Source of the DNA: Gemmatimonadetes bacterium 2013_60CM_65_52 | GTDB lineage: Bacteria; Gemmatimonadota; Gemmatimonadetes; Gemmatimonadales; Gemmatimonadaceae | NCBI GenBank assembly: GCA_002215645.1 | Contig: NGFI01000005.1 | Location: forward strand, 860,678 to 924,677 | DNA: 64,000 nucleotides | Reading direction: 5' to 3' | Part shown: piece by piece, positions 36,109 through 46,477 of the stretch | How the letters are laid out: each line of letters begins with the position of its first letter | Position numbering within the stretch: position 1 is the first letter of the stretch | Made by a program: the position numbers and the translations under genes | The notes under the pieces: model-generated | Database searches by the model: none | What the model saw: the letters and a program-made list of their open reading frames with translations, nothing else | Told to the model about the DNA's origin: nothing

Positions 36109-37796
36109 AAGAACACGGGCTCGCGGTACGCGCCGAACACGTCCTCCAGCGCGCGCCGGATCTCATAGAGCGTGCAATACGTGCGTGCGCACTCGAGGAT
36201 GTGCGGAAACACGTTCTCCGTTCCGCGGGCGGCCTCCTTCAACCGCGCGAGCAGCGCTTCGCACGCCGCGTTGTCGCGCTGCGCGCGCACGGCAGCGAGA
36301 CGCTCCGCCTGTTCGCGCGCCACGTCGCCGATACGTAGCGTCGGGATCTCGAGTGCGCGCTCCTGCGTCTCGAACTCGTTGACGCCGACGACGATGCGCC
36401 GGCGCTGTTCGATCTCCCACTGCTGCCGCGCCGCCGACTCGTGGATCTTTCGCTGGAACCAGCCCTGCTCCAGCCCGGCCACGACGCCCCCCACCGCTTC
36501 GATCTCGGCGAAGATCGCTTCCGCTTCGGCCTCGAGCTGGTCGGTGAGCGCTTCGACGTAGTACGATCCCCCCAACGGGTCCATCACGTTGGGAACGCCA
36601 GTCTCGAATGCGAGGAGCTGCTGCGTGCGGAGCGCCACCTGAACGGCTTCTTCGGTCGGCAGCGCCAGCGTCTCGTCCATGGAGTTGGTGTGCAGCGACT
36701 GCGTGCCGCCGAGCACCGCGGCCATGGCCTGGTACGCCACTCGCACGATGTTGTTCATCGGCTGCTGCGCCGTGAGGGTCACACCGGCGGTCTGCGAGTG
36801 AAACCGCATGAGCAGCGATTTGGCGCTCTTCGCTCCGTAGCGCTCCTTCATATGGCGCGCCCAGATGCGCCGCGCCGCGCGAAGCTTTGCGATCTCCTCG
36901 AAGAAATCGTTGTGGATGTCCCAGAAGAACGACAGTCTCGGCGCGAAGTCGTCGACACTCAGTCCGCGCGCGACGCCGTGCTCCACGTACTCGAAACCGT
37001 CGGCGAGCGTGAAGGCCAGCTCCTGCGCCGCCGTCGCGCCGGCTTCACGGATGTGGTAGCCGGAGATGGAGATGGTATTCCACAGTGGCGCGTGTGTTGC
37101 GCCCCACTCGAAGCAATCGACGATGAGACGCAGCGCGGGCTCGATGGGAAAACACCACGCGTGCTGCGCCATGTACTCTTTCAGGATGTCGTTCTGAATC
37201 GTGCCGCGGAGCTGCTCGCTCGCGACGCCCTGCTTTTCCGCAGCGGCGACGTAGAACGCCCAGATGATGATCGCCGGACCGTTGATCGTCATGGACGTCG
37301 AGACGTCGCCCATCGGGATGCCGCCGAACAACACCTCCATGTCGGCCAGGCTCGAGATGGCAACACCCGTCTTGCCGACCTCGCCTTCCGACCGCGGATG
37401 GTCGGAGTCGTAGCCCATCAGCGTGGGAAAGTCGAATGCGGTGGACAGTCCGGTCTGTCCGTGCGCCAGCAGGAACTTGAAGCGGGCATTCGTATCGGTT
37501 GCGCTGCCGAACCCCGCGAACTGGCGCATCGTCCATAGCTTCCCGCGATAACCCGTGGGATGAATGCCGCGCGTGTAGGGATATGTGCCGGGCACCTCGG
37601 TCCGCGCGGCCTCGGATTCGGTCTGGTCGAGCGCGGTGTAAAGCGGTTCGACTTCCTTTTCCGAGTTGGAGAAGGCGATGTCGCGCTTGCTGCCTCTCTC
37701 GTAGGCGCGCCGCCAACGCGCCACTTCCTCGCGCAGTCGCTCCAGCTCGGCCTGTTGGGCGCTGATCGTATCGGACAGATCCCGCATCGTTGTCAT
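36105..37796 (-). CDS. methylmalonyl-CoA mutase large subunit
   Basis: Catalytic TIM-barrel subunit, about 563 residues, isomerising methylmalonyl-CoA and succinyl-CoA. Features: [114 protein letters not shown]. It lacks a fused B12 domain, which is encoded separately at 34897-35307. Start at ATG 37794-37796 (TGATG with the meaB stop); a GTG one codon upstream would give a GTGA overlap. A related acyl-CoA mutase specificity cannot be excluded. Confidence 0.93.
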   Translation of the reverse strand: MTTMRDLSDTISAQQAELERLREEVARWRRAYERGSKRDIAFSNSEKEVEPLYTALDQTESEAARTEVPGTYPYTRGIHPTGYRGKLWTMRQFAGFGSATDTNARFKFLLAHGQTGLSTAFDFPTLMGYDSDHPRSEGEVGKTGVAISSLADMEVLFGGIPMGDVSTSMTINGPAIIIWAFYVAAAEKQGVASEQLRGTIQNDILKEYMAQHAWCFPIEPALRLIVDCFEWGATHAPLWNTISISGYHIREAGATAAQELAFTLADGFEYVEHGVARGLSVDDFAPRLSFFWDIHNDFFEEIAKLRAARRIWARHMKERYGAKSAKSLLMRFHSQTAGVTLTAQQPMNNIVRVAYQAMAAVLGGTQSLHTNSMDETLALPTEEAVQVALRTQQLLAFETGVPNVMDPLGGSYYVEALTDQLEAEAEAIFAEIEAVGGVVAGLEQGWFQRKIHESAARQQWEIEQRRRIVVGVNEFETQERALEIPTLRIGDVAREQAERLAAVRAQRDNAACEALLARLKEAARGTENVFPHILECARTYCTLYEIRRALEDVFGAYREPVFF

Positions 37797-38845
37797 CACG
37801 ACGTCCGCGTCAAAAGGTCCGCACTGCGCGCGAGCAGGTCATCCGCGACCGTGAATGGCGTCGCGTGCCCGGCCTCGAGCTCCGGCAGACGCTCCTCGAG
37901 CCATTGACGTGTGCCGGCATCATTCCAGAGACGTCGCCGCGCCTTGTCCTCGACCACTTCGACGACACGCTCCCGAAGCCGCGTGCGTCTCCGGTCACGC
38001 AGCGTCCCGCTCGCCTCAAGATAACGAAAATGGCGGTCGAGCGCCTCGACGAGACCGGCAACCCCCTCGTCCTTCGAGGCGACGGTGCGGAGCACGGGAG
38101 GTATCCAGGCGTCGCCGTCCTTCGACGCCGCTTCGCGCGCCTGACGCGCGACGTTGCGTGACAGGTCTACTCCGTGGTGTGCGGGCACGTCGCGAAGGGT
38201 CGCCCCGCTGCGCATGCCCAGCATCACTTCGATTTCGTTGCGAAGCCGATCCGCACCGGGCCGGTCGGACTTGTTCACAATGAAGATGTCCGCGATCTCC
38301 ATCAGGCCCGCCTTGAGCGTCTGGATGGAGTCGCCCGACTCGGGAACGAGTACGACCACACTGGAGTCGGCCGTTCGTGCGATGTCCAGCTCGGTCTGAC
38401 CCACGCCGACCGTCTCGATCAGAATGCGATCGACGCCGAACGCATCCAGCACGTCGCAGATTTCACGTGTTGCCGACGAAAGCCCCCCGAGCGAGCCGCG
38501 CGTCGCGAGCGAGCGGATGTACACGCCCGGATCGAGGGCGACGTCCTCCATCCGGATGCGATCGCCGAGCAGTGCGCCACCCGTGAACGGCGATGTGGGA
38601 TCGACGGCAATGATGCCGACGGTCAGCCCCTCCGCACGATAGGCCCGACAGAGACCAGCGGTGAGCGTGCTCTTGCCCGCGCCCGGTGGGCCGGTAAGAC
38701 CGATGCGTTGCGCGCGTCCCGTGCGCGCGTGCGCCATCCCGAGCAGCGCCTCGAATCCCGCGCGATGATTCTCGACCACGCTGATGGCGCGAGCCAGCGC
38801 AGCCTTCTTTCCGGCGGCGAAATCGGCAAGCAGACGTTCGTGCAT
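37796..38845 (-). CDS. meaB: methylmalonyl-CoA mutase-associated GTPase MeaB
   Basis: 349-residue G3E-family GTPase protecting and reloading the B12 mutase. Walker [62 protein letters not shown] and the nucleotide specificity motif NKSD are all present. It directly precedes the mutase large-subunit gene and overlaps it, as in many mutase operons (also called ArgK). Confidence 0.94.
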   Translation of the reverse strand: MHERLLADFAAGKKAALARAISVVENHRAGFEALLGMAHARTGRAQRIGLTGPPGAGKSTLTAGLCRAYRAEGLTVGIIAVDPTSPFTGGALLGDRIRMEDVALDPGVYIRSLATRGSLGGLSSATREICDVLDAFGVDRILIETVGVGQTELDIARTADSSVVVLVPESGDSIQTLKAGLMEIADIFIVNKSDRPGADRLRNEIEVMLGMRSGATLRDVPAHHGVDLSRNVARQAREAASKDGDAWIPPVLRTVASKDEGVAGLVEALDRHFRYLEASGTLRDRRRTRLRERVVEVVEDKARRRLWNDAGTRQWLEERLPELEAGHATPFTVADDLLARSADLLTRTS

Positions 38846-38851
38846 GTCGCG

Positions 38852-39820
38852 TCAGGCGGCGGTGGGTGGAGCGGGCTCGTCGTGCTCGTCTCGAATGTCC
38901 CCCACCAGCTCCTCGAGAAGGTCTTCGAGCGTCACGAGGCCAAGCGTGCGACCATCCGGATCCTGCACGACGGCGAGATGCGTGCGCTCGCGCAGCATGC
39001 GGAACAGGAGCTCGCTGCACAGCGTCGACGGCGCCGTCATTGCCACGGGGCGCAGCGAGGGCGTCCGCTCGCCGCGCACCTTGAGCACGTCGAATGCGTG
39101 AATCATGCCGACCATCCGGTCGGGCGTGCCGTCGTAGATGGGCACGCGGCTGAACACCGAGCTTGCGAACTCCTCCGCGATCTCGCGCGGGCTGGCCGAG
39201 CGGCTGATGGCGAACATCTCGTCGCGCGGAATCATGATGTCTCCGACGGTCTTTTCGCCGAACTCCATGACGCCCGTGATGATCTCCATCTCGTCCCGTG
39301 CGCCGACGCCCTCGAGCTCACCTTCCCGGAGCAGCTCCTGGATCGTGTCGCGTCCCGGGTCGTGCTCCGCGGTGTGCGACTTCTCGAACGGACGGCTCGC
39401 GAAGCGTCCGACGGCCACGATGGGTGAACCGACCACCGCCGCCGCCTCGAGCACCGGCGAGAGGATCGCCGCGAGCGACGTCGCGAAGCGCCGCCCGAGC
39501 GCGCGCGGCAACAGCTGGCCGACGGTGATCATGGCGATGACGAACCACGCCATGGCGATCGCCAGGGACCGCATGTCCGTTCCGTGCTCGCTCGCCAACA
39601 GCTCGCCGCTGAGGACGACGATGACGGCCGTCGTTGCATTTGCGGCGATGATGAGGCGGTGCGGACGCTCGAGATACGCGAGCGCCGCACGCGCGCCGCG
39701 GAGCCGCTGTTCGACCCAGTGGCGCAGCCAGATGCGGCTCACCGACCGCATGGCCATACCCCCGGCGGTCAACGCGCTGACCGTGAGAAGCGCGAGGAAA
39801 AGGAGTAGGGCCTCGGACAT
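38852..39820 (-). CDS. CorC/HlyC-type CBS-domain membrane protein, short form
   Basis: 322 residues. An N-terminal DUF21-like membrane region (three hydrophobic segments, e.g. LLLFLALLTVSALTAGGMAM and MAWFVIAMITVGQLLP) is followed by a CBS pair: VGDIMIPRDEMFAISRSASPREI...SRVPIYDGTPDRMVGMIHAFDVLKV and LLFRMLRERTHLAVVQDPDGRTLGLVTLEDLLEELVGDIRDE. It stops right after the CBS pair, lacking the C-terminal CorC_HlyC domain found in its neighbour. Members act in magnesium/cobalt efflux. It overlaps the paralogous gene upstream by 1 nt (TGATG). Confidence 0.88.
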   Translation of the reverse strand: MSEALLLFLALLTVSALTAGGMAMRSVSRIWLRHWVEQRLRGARAALAYLERPHRLIIAANATTAVIVVLSGELLASEHGTDMRSLAIAMAWFVIAMITVGQLLPRALGRRFATSLAAILSPVLEAAAVVGSPIVAVGRFASRPFEKSHTAEHDPGRDTIQELLREGELEGVGARDEMEIITGVMEFGEKTVGDIMIPRDEMFAISRSASPREIAEEFASSVFSRVPIYDGTPDRMVGMIHAFDVLKVRGERTPSLRPVAMTAPSTLCSELLFRMLRERTHLAVVQDPDGRTLGLVTLEDLLEELVGDIRDEHDEPAPPTAA

Positions 39821-41061
39821 CAGTCCGTCACCTCGGCATTGTGCGGCGCAATGCGCTCGAAGTAGACGCGTGAGATTCGACGACCACGCACGCGCTCGAC
39901 GACCAGCTTGTAGGCACCGATGATGATCGATTCGCCTGCCCTTGGCACGTGCCCGAACGCCTCGTAGACGAGCCCACCCACGGTAGTGACGTCATCCTGT
40001 GCGAAGTCCTGGGCGAGCAGCTCGCTCAGCTCATCGAGAGCGAGCCCTCCGCTGACCCAGAATCGCGTGCCACCCTCTCTGACGACATCGGGCTCCTCGA
40101 CGTCGTACTCATCGTGAATCTCGCCGACGATCTCCTCCAGCACGTCCTCGATGGTCACCAGGCCGGCCGTGCCGCCGAATTCGTCGCTCACAATGGCGAT
40201 GTGCGTGTGCGTGGCCTTGAACTCCCGCAACTGTTCGTCGATGAGCTTCGAGGTCGGAATGAAGCTCGCCCCGCGAATCAACGCCTGCCAGCCCAGCATC
40301 GGCTCGTCCTCGTCGATCACGAACGGAAGCAGATCCTTGGCGTACAGGATGCCGATGACGTTATCGAGGGTGTCGTCGTAGACGGGAAAGCGCGCATGCT
40401 CGCTGCTCAGAACCCGGTCCACCACCTCACTCCACGGCGTTGCCCGATCGATGGCCACGATGTCGACGCGTGGCACCATGATGCTGCGCACGGCCGTGTC
40501 GCCAAGAGAGAACACGCGATGCAGAAGCACCCTTTCATCGCGCGACACATCCGCTTCGGCGGCGACGACCTGCCGGAATTGCTCTTCGGCCTCTTCGCGC
40601 TGTTCCTGACGTTCCTCGATCGACGGAGCCGGCACGACGAGCTCGAAGCCCGAATCCAGCATCTCGCCCGCGCGCAACACGGGAGCGAGCACGGTGGCGG
40701 TGACCCGCGTGAATCCGCGCAACGCTCTCGATATGGATTTGGAGCACGCGAAGCCGATCGCGCGCGCGATGCCTTCCACCACGAGCGCGACGGTGAGCGC
40801 GGCCGCCAACGCCAGCACTGCTCCGCGCGCGCCATCACTCCGCTCGATCTCGAGGGCCAGCGCTGCACCGGCGCCCCCCACCAACAGAGCCAAAGTGCGA
40901 GCCAACGCAAGCGCGCGGTGTGCGTGCTCTCGCCTCCGCACCGCGAGGGACTGGGATGGCTCGGGATCGGGATCCTCGCCGAGCAGCGCACCATCCGCTG
41001 CGGCGGCGGCTGTCGCCACGGCGACGGCGATCAATGTCACGACGAGCGCGATCATGTTCAT
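39820..41061 (-). CDS. CorC/HlyC-type CBS-domain membrane protein, full length
   Basis: 413 residues: four hydrophobic segments in the first 140 residues (LVVTLIAVAVATAAAAADGALL; ALALARTLALLVGGAGAALALEI; AVLALAAALTVALVVEGIARAIG), CBS pair with SIMVPRVDIVAIDRATPWSEV...ARFPVYDDTLDNVIGILYAKDLLPF and HTHIAIVSDEFGGTAGLVTIEDVLEEIVGEI, then a C-terminal CorC_HlyC domain (FWVSGGLALDELSELL...TVGGLVYEAFGHVPRAGE). Start ATG 41059-41061 overlaps the ybeY stop by ATGA. The phoH-ybeY-corC order is widely conserved. Confidence 0.9.
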   Translation of the reverse strand: MNMIALVVTLIAVAVATAAAAADGALLGEDPDPEPSQSLAVRRREHAHRALALARTLALLVGGAGAALALEIERSDGARGAVLALAAALTVALVVEGIARAIGFACSKSISRALRGFTRVTATVLAPVLRAGEMLDSGFELVVPAPSIEERQEQREEAEEQFRQVVAAEADVSRDERVLLHRVFSLGDTAVRSIMVPRVDIVAIDRATPWSEVVDRVLSSEHARFPVYDDTLDNVIGILYAKDLLPFVIDEDEPMLGWQALIRGASFIPTSKLIDEQLREFKATHTHIAIVSDEFGGTAGLVTIEDVLEEIVGEIHDEYDVEEPDVVREGGTRFWVSGGLALDELSELLAQDFAQDDVTTVGGLVYEAFGHVPRAGESIIIGAYKLVVERVRGRRISRVYFERIAPHNAEVTD

Positions 41062-41501
41062 GCGCGCACCAGCTCCCGTCGCAGGAGAGCCTCCTGCCGC
41101 TTCCACATGGGCGACGCGTATCTCTCCTCGCCATTGGGATGCTCGTGTCCAAGCACGTGCAGCACGCCGTGCACGACGAGGCGCAGCAGCTCCTCCCGCG
41201 AGGACGCCCCATGCGCTGCGGCATTGACCCGCGCCACTTCGGGCGCGATGTAGATGTCTCCGCCGAGTGAAGCCTTGGTCCCGGCGGCTGGCCAGCCGAA
41301 GGAGAGGACGTCGGTGGCGCCACGATGCCGCAGATGCCGGCGATTCATGGCAGCAATTCGACGCGCGGACACGAAGGTGATGGACACGACAGCGTCTCGC
41401 ACGCGTTCCGCGCGCAACACAGCGTCCGCTGCGCGCCGCACGCGCTCGCGAGACACCGGGAGCCGCACGTTCTCCGCCGCAACGTCCACCACGCGTGCCA
41501 C
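41058..41501 (-). CDS. ybeY: endoribonuclease YbeY (rRNA maturation)
   Basis: 147 residues. The catalytic zinc motif is HGVLHVLGHEHP (about residues 110-121), matching the H-G-x-L-H-x-x-G-x-x-H pattern; upstream MNRRHLRHRGATDVLSF is the usual substrate-side motif. It acts in 16S rRNA 3' maturation and ribosome quality control. It lies between phoH (3 nt gap) and the corC-like gene (ATGA). Confidence 0.93.
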   Translation of the reverse strand: MARVVDVAAENVRLPVSRERVRRAADAVLRAERVRDAVVSITFVSARRIAAMNRRHLRHRGATDVLSFGWPAAGTKASLGGDIYIAPEVARVNAAAHGASSREELLRLVVHGVLHVLGHEHPNGEERYASPMWKRQEALLRRELVRA

Positions 41502-41504
41502 GGC

Positions 41505-42464
41505 CTAGTCTCCGTCGCCCGCGTATGCCTTGATGATGTCCCGCACGAGACGATGTCGCACGACGTCGACATCGGTGAAGTAGTGGAACGCGATCCCGTC
41601 GATCCCTGGCAGAATGCGCTCGACCTGCATCAGCCCCGATTCCTCGCGCTTCGGCAGATCGATCTGCGTCTTGTCGCCCGTGATGACGATCTGCGAATTC
41701 ACGCCGAGGCGCGTGAGAAACATTTTCATCTGCATCGCCGTGGCGTTCTGCGCCTCGTCGAGAATGACGAACGCGTCGCTCAGCGTGCGGCCGCGCATGA
41801 ACGCCAGCGGCGCGATCTCGATGATGCGCGTCTCCAGCGCCTTCTGCACACGCTCCTGCGGCATCATGTCGTCGAGCGCGTCGTAGAGCGGCCGCAGATA
41901 CGGATCCACCTTGGCCTGCATGTCGCCCGGAAGAAAGCCGAGGCTCTCGCCGGCTTCGACGGCGGGGCGCGCGAGCACGATGCGACGCACCTTCTTCTTC
42001 GTGAGCGCATCGACGGCGGCCGCCACGGCCAGGAACGTCTTGCCAGTGCCAGCCGGCCCGATGCCCACGACGATGTCGTTCTCGCCAATCTTCTTCAGGT
42101 ACTCCGCCTGACCACTCGTCTTCGCCTGAATGAGCTTCCGCACGCCGGGCAGCGCGATGCGGCCGTCTCCGACGCCGTTCCCGCCCGCCTCTCCTCCTGC
42201 TCCGTCGTCCTCGCTCAGCCGAAGTACGTCGTCCGGCGTGAGCTCGAGACGCTGCCGCGCACGATCCACCATGCGCTTCGCCAGTTCGACACCACGCTCC
42301 ACCAGCTCGGGCGGGCCGCTGATCGTCATGGTGTCGCCACGCAGCGTGACCTTGACGCCCAACAACCGCGACAGCTCGACGAGGTTGCCGTCATTCACAC
42401 CCGCGAGGGTGAGCATGTCGGCGCCCTCCGTAGAGACGCGCTGCGTGATCGAACTGTCGCTCAC
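41505..42464 (-). CDS. PhoH family ATPase (YbeZ-like)
   Basis: 319 residues. An N-terminal KH-like segment (GVKVTLRGDTMTISGPPELV) is followed by the ATPase: IGPAGTGKTFLAVAAAVDAL (Walker A), RRIVLARPAVEAGESLGFLPGDMQAKVDPYLRPLYDAL, FVILDEAQNATAMQMKMFLTRLG (Walker B) and VITGDKTQIDLP. YbeZ proteins work with YbeY in RNA processing, which fits the direct adjacency. It overlaps the aspS stop by ATGA. Confidence 0.93.
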   Translation of the reverse strand: MSDSSITQRVSTEGADMLTLAGVNDGNLVELSRLLGVKVTLRGDTMTISGPPELVERGVELAKRMVDRARQRLELTPDDVLRLSEDDGAGGEAGGNGVGDGRIALPGVRKLIQAKTSGQAEYLKKIGENDIVVGIGPAGTGKTFLAVAAAVDALTKKKVRRIVLARPAVEAGESLGFLPGDMQAKVDPYLRPLYDALDDMMPQERVQKALETRIIEIAPLAFMRGRTLSDAFVILDEAQNATAMQMKMFLTRLGVNSQIVITGDKTQIDLPKREESGLMQVERILPGIDGIAFHYFTDVDVVRHRLVRDIIKAYAGDGD

Positions 42465-44251
42465 TCCGCCACCGACTCCAGCGTGATGTGCAGGTCCTCG
42501 AGGTCTCCATCGGCCACGGGCGACGGCGCACCCTCGAAGAGCGCGCGCGCCGCCGTCGTCTTCGGGAACGCGATTACATCTCTCAGCGACGTCGCGCCGG
42601 CCAGCACCATGGCAATCCGGTCGAACCCGAATGCAATGCCACCGTGCGGCGGCGCACCTGCCCGCAGACCCTCGAGCAGAAAGCCGAACCGCGACTGAGC
42701 CGTCTCCTCGTCGATGCCGAGGAGCGCAAAGATGGAGCGCTGCACCGTGGGATCGCTGATGCGAATGCTGCCGCCGCCCAACTCCGTGCCGTTCAGCACC
42801 AGGTCATACGCGAGCGCGCGCGCCGTCCATGGCTCGTTCTTCAAGCGCCCGACGTCGTCAGGATGCGGCGACGTGAACGGGTGGTGCATCGCCGACAGCG
42901 TGCCGCTCTCGAGATCGCGCTCGAACATCGGGAAGTCCACGACCCAGACGAACTCGTTCACGCCCTCGGGCGCGAGCTGCAAGCGCAGCGCGACGTCCTG
43001 CCTGATCCGGTCCAGCGCCGGATTCGTGATGCGATCCTCGCCGGCGACGAACAAGCCCAGCTCGCCATCCTGAAGACCGAGCCGCGACGCCGCGTCATCA
43101 CCCAGCGCCTTCCCGACCGCTCCTTCGACGACGCCATTGACGCTCTTCACACGCAGCACGCCGCGGACTCCGGCGCTCTTCCCCACCGCGTCGATCTCAT
43201 CGAGCTGCTTGCGCGACAGGGATGCGCCCCCGGGAATCCGGATGCCGCGCACGCGGCCACCGGCCGCGATCGCCGTCGCGGTGAACGGAAACTCCACCGC
43301 GCGAAAGGCCTCGGTGACGTCGGCGATCTCGAGGCCATATCGCAGGTCGGGACGGTCCACGCCGTAGCGCTCCATCGCGTCCGCATACGTCATGCGTCGC
43401 ACGCGGCCGGCGGGAAAAGGCGATCCGCCCTCCTGCCAGAGGGTGCGCATCATCTCCTCGGCGACGTCGATCACGTCGTCCTGCGTGACGAACGAGGCTT
43501 CGACGTCGATCTGCGTGAACTCGGGTTGGCGGTCGGCGCGAAGATCCTCGTCGCGAAAACACCGTGCGAGCTGGAAGTAGCGGTCGAAGCCGGAGACCAT
43601 GAGCAACTGCTTGTAGATCTGCGGCGACTGTGGCAGCGCGTAGAACTCGCCGGGATGCACGCGGCTCGGCACCAGGTAGTCGCGTGCACCTTCGGGCGTC
43701 GGTTTGGTCAGCACCGGCGTCTCGATCTCGAGGAATCCGGCGTCCGACAGAAAGCGGCGCGTCCGCTGGAGCAGGCGATGCCGGAGCATCAGGTTGCGTT
43801 GAAGCTCGTCGCGTCTGAGATCGAGATGGCGATGCTTCAGTCGCAGCTCCTCAGCCGCGAGCTGCTCGCTGCGTCCGCGAGCGACGGGAATGGCAGGCGT
43901 GTCCGCCGGCCCGACGACGCGAATGGACGTGGCGCGGATTTCGACGTCGCCCGTGCTCATCTCCTTGTTGCGCATCGCAGCAGGACGCTCGGCCACCACG
44001 CCCTCGACATCCACGACACTCTCGGCTCCGACAGATGCCGCGAGCGCGCAGGCGTCAGCGCCGGCCGTGGCCGGATCAAAGGAGACCTGTACCAGCCCGG
44101 CCCGATCGCGGAGGTCCAGAAACACCAAGCCGCCAAGATCGCGCGCGCGATGTACCCAGCCTCCGAGCCGCACCGTACGTCCCACGTGTTCCACGCGAAG
44201 GGCGCCGCACTGATGCGTGCGAAGGCTCGTCGCGAACGAGATATCCGTCAT
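42461..44251 (-). CDS. aspS: aspartyl-tRNA synthetase
   Basis: Class II synthetase of 596 residues, the length of the bacterial type with the inserted GAD domain. An N-terminal OB domain (GGWVHRARDLGGLVFLDLRDRAGLVQV) is followed by motif 1 near LLQRTRRFLSDAGFLEIETPVL, the flipping segment ARDYLVPSR...FYALPQSPQIYKQLLMVSG, motif 2 FQLARCFRDEDLRADRQPEFTQIDVE, a GAD insert, and motif 3 GIAFGFDRIAMVLAG. Whether it is discriminating or non-discriminating is not decided from the sequence; no gatCAB genes are in view. Confidence 0.96.
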   Translation of the reverse strand: MTDISFATSLRTHQCGALRVEHVGRTVRLGGWVHRARDLGGLVFLDLRDRAGLVQVSFDPATAGADACALAASVGAESVVDVEGVVAERPAAMRNKEMSTGDVEIRATSIRVVGPADTPAIPVARGRSEQLAAEELRLKHRHLDLRRDELQRNLMLRHRLLQRTRRFLSDAGFLEIETPVLTKPTPEGARDYLVPSRVHPGEFYALPQSPQIYKQLLMVSGFDRYFQLARCFRDEDLRADRQPEFTQIDVEASFVTQDDVIDVAEEMMRTLWQEGGSPFPAGRVRRMTYADAMERYGVDRPDLRYGLEIADVTEAFRAVEFPFTATAIAAGGRVRGIRIPGGASLSRKQLDEIDAVGKSAGVRGVLRVKSVNGVVEGAVGKALGDDAASRLGLQDGELGLFVAGEDRITNPALDRIRQDVALRLQLAPEGVNEFVWVVDFPMFERDLESGTLSAMHHPFTSPHPDDVGRLKNEPWTARALAYDLVLNGTELGGGSIRISDPTVQRSIFALLGIDEETAQSRFGFLLEGLRAGAPPHGGIAFGFDRIAMVLAGATSLRDVIAFPKTTAARALFEGAPSPVADGDLEDLHITLESVAE

Positions 44252-44495
44252 TCCGTGTTCGTTTGTGATTGGAGCTCCGCGTCAGTCGCGAACCGCGCAC
44301 CGGCCGAGGATGGGCTCGGACGCTCGCAAAGGCACGACGCGTGAGACGCCGCCCCGTGCGTTCAGGGGCAGTCGATGGTCGTCGATCATCAACGCGTGTG
44401 CAAGGTGCGCATTCCGCGTGAAATCTAGCGGGGTCGGTGCCCGCGGGCTAGCGGCGCCGTTGCGTGCCGCACGACGCGCCGATAAGCTCAACTTC

Positions 44496-45398
44496 ATGTG
44501 CCGCATGACGTTCGCCGCCATTGCGGCCGCCGCAGCGCTCAGACCGCTGGGGGCTCAACAGGTACCTGGACGCGACCTGTTTCACTTCCCCATCGGACTG
44601 TTGGCGGAGGCTCCGGCACTGGCCACGGCCGCCGGCGGGGGCTTCTGGAACCCGGCGACCCTCGCCCTCCCGAAAGGCGACGCATGGCTCTTTGCGGCCA
44701 CCGGGCTGGACTCGCCGATCGAGCAAGGTGTGACGGCGCAGCTTGGCACGGTCGCTTACCGGGTGCGGCCCGGCGTCACCGCCGGAGTGTCCCTCGCTCT
44801 GGCGACGGTCACGGACCTCCTGAGAACGGACACCGACCCCCAATCGATCGGCGACGAGATCCCATATCGGTCGACGATCGTCTCCGCGGTCGTCGCAACC
44901 GAGCGCGGCCCGGCGGTTCTTGGACTCGCCGTACGCCGGCGGAGCGGGAGCGTGGACCAACAGAACGGTCGTGCGACGTCCATCGACGTAGGGGCCACCG
45001 TCGACCGTCCGAGAGGACTCCCCTTTCGCGCCGGCCTTGCCACCTTCCTGCTGTCGCCGTCCCGCCGCATCGAGCGGGCGAGCGCCGTGAGCGCGCTGGA
45101 AGGGTATCTTCCCTTTCAGGAGAACGACGTCCGCGCCGGCGTCTCGTATCAACTCGACGAAGGCGGCGGGGACGAGACGTTCGTGTATGCATCGGGGAAG
45201 ACAGGGCTGATAGAGATGCGCGGCGGACTGGCACGTCATCAGGAGTTCGGCTACACCACCAACCGCATGCGGTTGGGAGTGGATCTGCGGTACTCGCGCT
45301 ACCGCGTCGGCATCGCGCGCGAGGACGGCACCGGAGGGCTCAGCGCGAGCTACCAGTTCCTTTTCTCGACCGCCCTTCCTGTGCGGGTAGCGCCATGA
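44496..45398 (+). CDS. secreted beta-rich protein of unknown function
   Basis: 300 residues, starting with a short signal peptide (MTFAAIAAAAALRPLGAQQ). The mature protein begins with LFHFPIGLLAEAPALATAAGGGFWNPATLALP and has many alternating strands (VTAGVSLALATVTDLL, PFRAGLATFLLSPSRR, RAGVSYQLDEGGGDETFVYA), ending in ARE-DGTGGLSASYQFLFST. The FWNPA segment resembles that of FadL/PorV-like outer-membrane proteins, so a small barrel is likely. It overlaps rlmN by ATGA. The 244-nt gap upstream (44252-44495) separates it from divergent aspS; I see no certain promoter there. Confidence 0.65.
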   Translation: MCRMTFAAIAAAAALRPLGAQQVPGRDLFHFPIGLLAEAPALATAAGGGFWNPATLALPKGDAWLFAATGLDSPIEQGVTAQLGTVAYRVRPGVTAGVSLALATVTDLLRTDTDPQSIGDEIPYRSTIVSAVVATERGPAVLGLAVRRRSGSVDQQNGRATSIDVGATVDRPRGLPFRAGLATFLLSPSRRIERASAVSALEGYLPFQENDVRAGVSYQLDEGGGDETFVYASGKTGLIEMRGGLARHQEFGYTTNRMRLGVDLRYSRYRVGIAREDGTGGLSASYQFLFSTALPVRVAP

Positions 45399-46477
45399 CA
45401 CAGCGCGAGAATCTGCTCGATCTCACGCCCGACGAGGCGGAGACCCGCCTGTCGACGTTCATGTCGGAGGTCGGCGAGCCGGAGTATCGCGTTCGCCAGG
45501 TCTTGCGTCGCCTCTGGCAGAATCCCGCGGCGTCATTTGACGCAATGACCGAGTTGCCGGCGGCGCTCCGCAGGGAGCTCGACTCCGCGTTCGCGTTGCC
45601 GCGACTGGAGTTGGTGGTCCGCCAGAAGTCCGTCGACGGAACGCAAAAGTTCCTCTTTCGCCTGAGCGACGGAGAGGCGATCGAAACCGTCGCGATTCCG
45701 GAAGGCAACCGCGTGACGCTCTGCATCTCGTCACAAGCGGGCTGCGCGCTGCGGTGCGCCTTCTGTGCGACCGGGGCGATGGGATTCTCGCGCAATCTCG
45801 AGGTGCACGAGATTGCCGGTCAGGTTCGCGAGATGCGCCTGATCGACGAGCCTGTGGACGTCACCAACATCGTCTTCATGGGGATGGGCGAGCCGCTCAT
45901 GAACTGGAAGGCGGTGGACCCCGTGCTCACGCTGCTCAACGATCCTCGCGCGCTCGGCATCGGTGCCCGACACATCACGATTTCCACCGTCGGCGTGCTG
46001 CCCGGCATCGTTGCATTGGGACAACGGCCGGAGCAGTTCCGCCTTGCCATCTCGATTCATGCGCCGACTGATGAGCTGCGACGGTCGCTCATGCCGATCA
46101 ACGTCAAGTATCCGCTCGCCGATGTGATCGAGGCGGCGCAGGTGTTCGATCGTCGCGTCACGTTCGAGTACGTCATGCTGGGCGGCGTGAACGACGGCGC
46201 CGAGCATGCGCGACAACTGGCGGAGCTGGCGCGTGAATGCCGTGCGTTCGTGAACCTCATCCCGCTGCATCCCGGCGGATCACAGGGGTTCGCCGCGACG
46301 CCGCCCGAAGGCATTGCGCGGTTTGCCCGCGCCGTGCGTGATCGAGGCGTGGAGGTGGCCATCCGAAAGAGCCGCGGCATGGACATCGCCGCGGCGTGCG
46401 GTCAGCTACGGGTCGAGCGGCTCGGCCGGCGGCCGCCACGCGCGGCCAAGCAACACGGTGATATCCAGGTAGCGTGA
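45395..46477 (+). CDS. rlmN: 23S rRNA (adenine-2503-C2)-methyltransferase
   Basis: Radical-SAM methyltransferase of 360 residues that methylates A2503 of 23S rRNA and A37 of some tRNAs. The 4Fe-4S motif CALRCAFC gives C117, C121 and C124; the SQAGC context, the MGMGEPLMNW loop and the C-terminal RKSRGMDIAAACGQL with the methyl-carrying cysteine identify RlmN. Its 3' end overlaps the convergent LytR_C gene by 72 nt. Confidence 0.95.
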   Translation: MTQRENLLDLTPDEAETRLSTFMSEVGEPEYRVRQVLRRLWQNPAASFDAMTELPAALRRELDSAFALPRLELVVRQKSVDGTQKFLFRLSDGEAIETVAIPEGNRVTLCISSQAGCALRCAFCATGAMGFSRNLEVHEIAGQVREMRLIDEPVDVTNIVFMGMGEPLMNWKAVDPVLTLLNDPRALGIGARHITISTVGVLPGIVALGQRPEQFRLAISIHAPTDELRRSLMPINVKYPLADVIEAAQVFDRRVTFEYVMLGGVNDGAEHARQLAELARECRAFVNLIPLHPGGSQGFAATPPEGIARFARAVRDRGVEVAIRKSRGMDIAAACGQLRVERLGRRPPRAAKQHGDIQVA

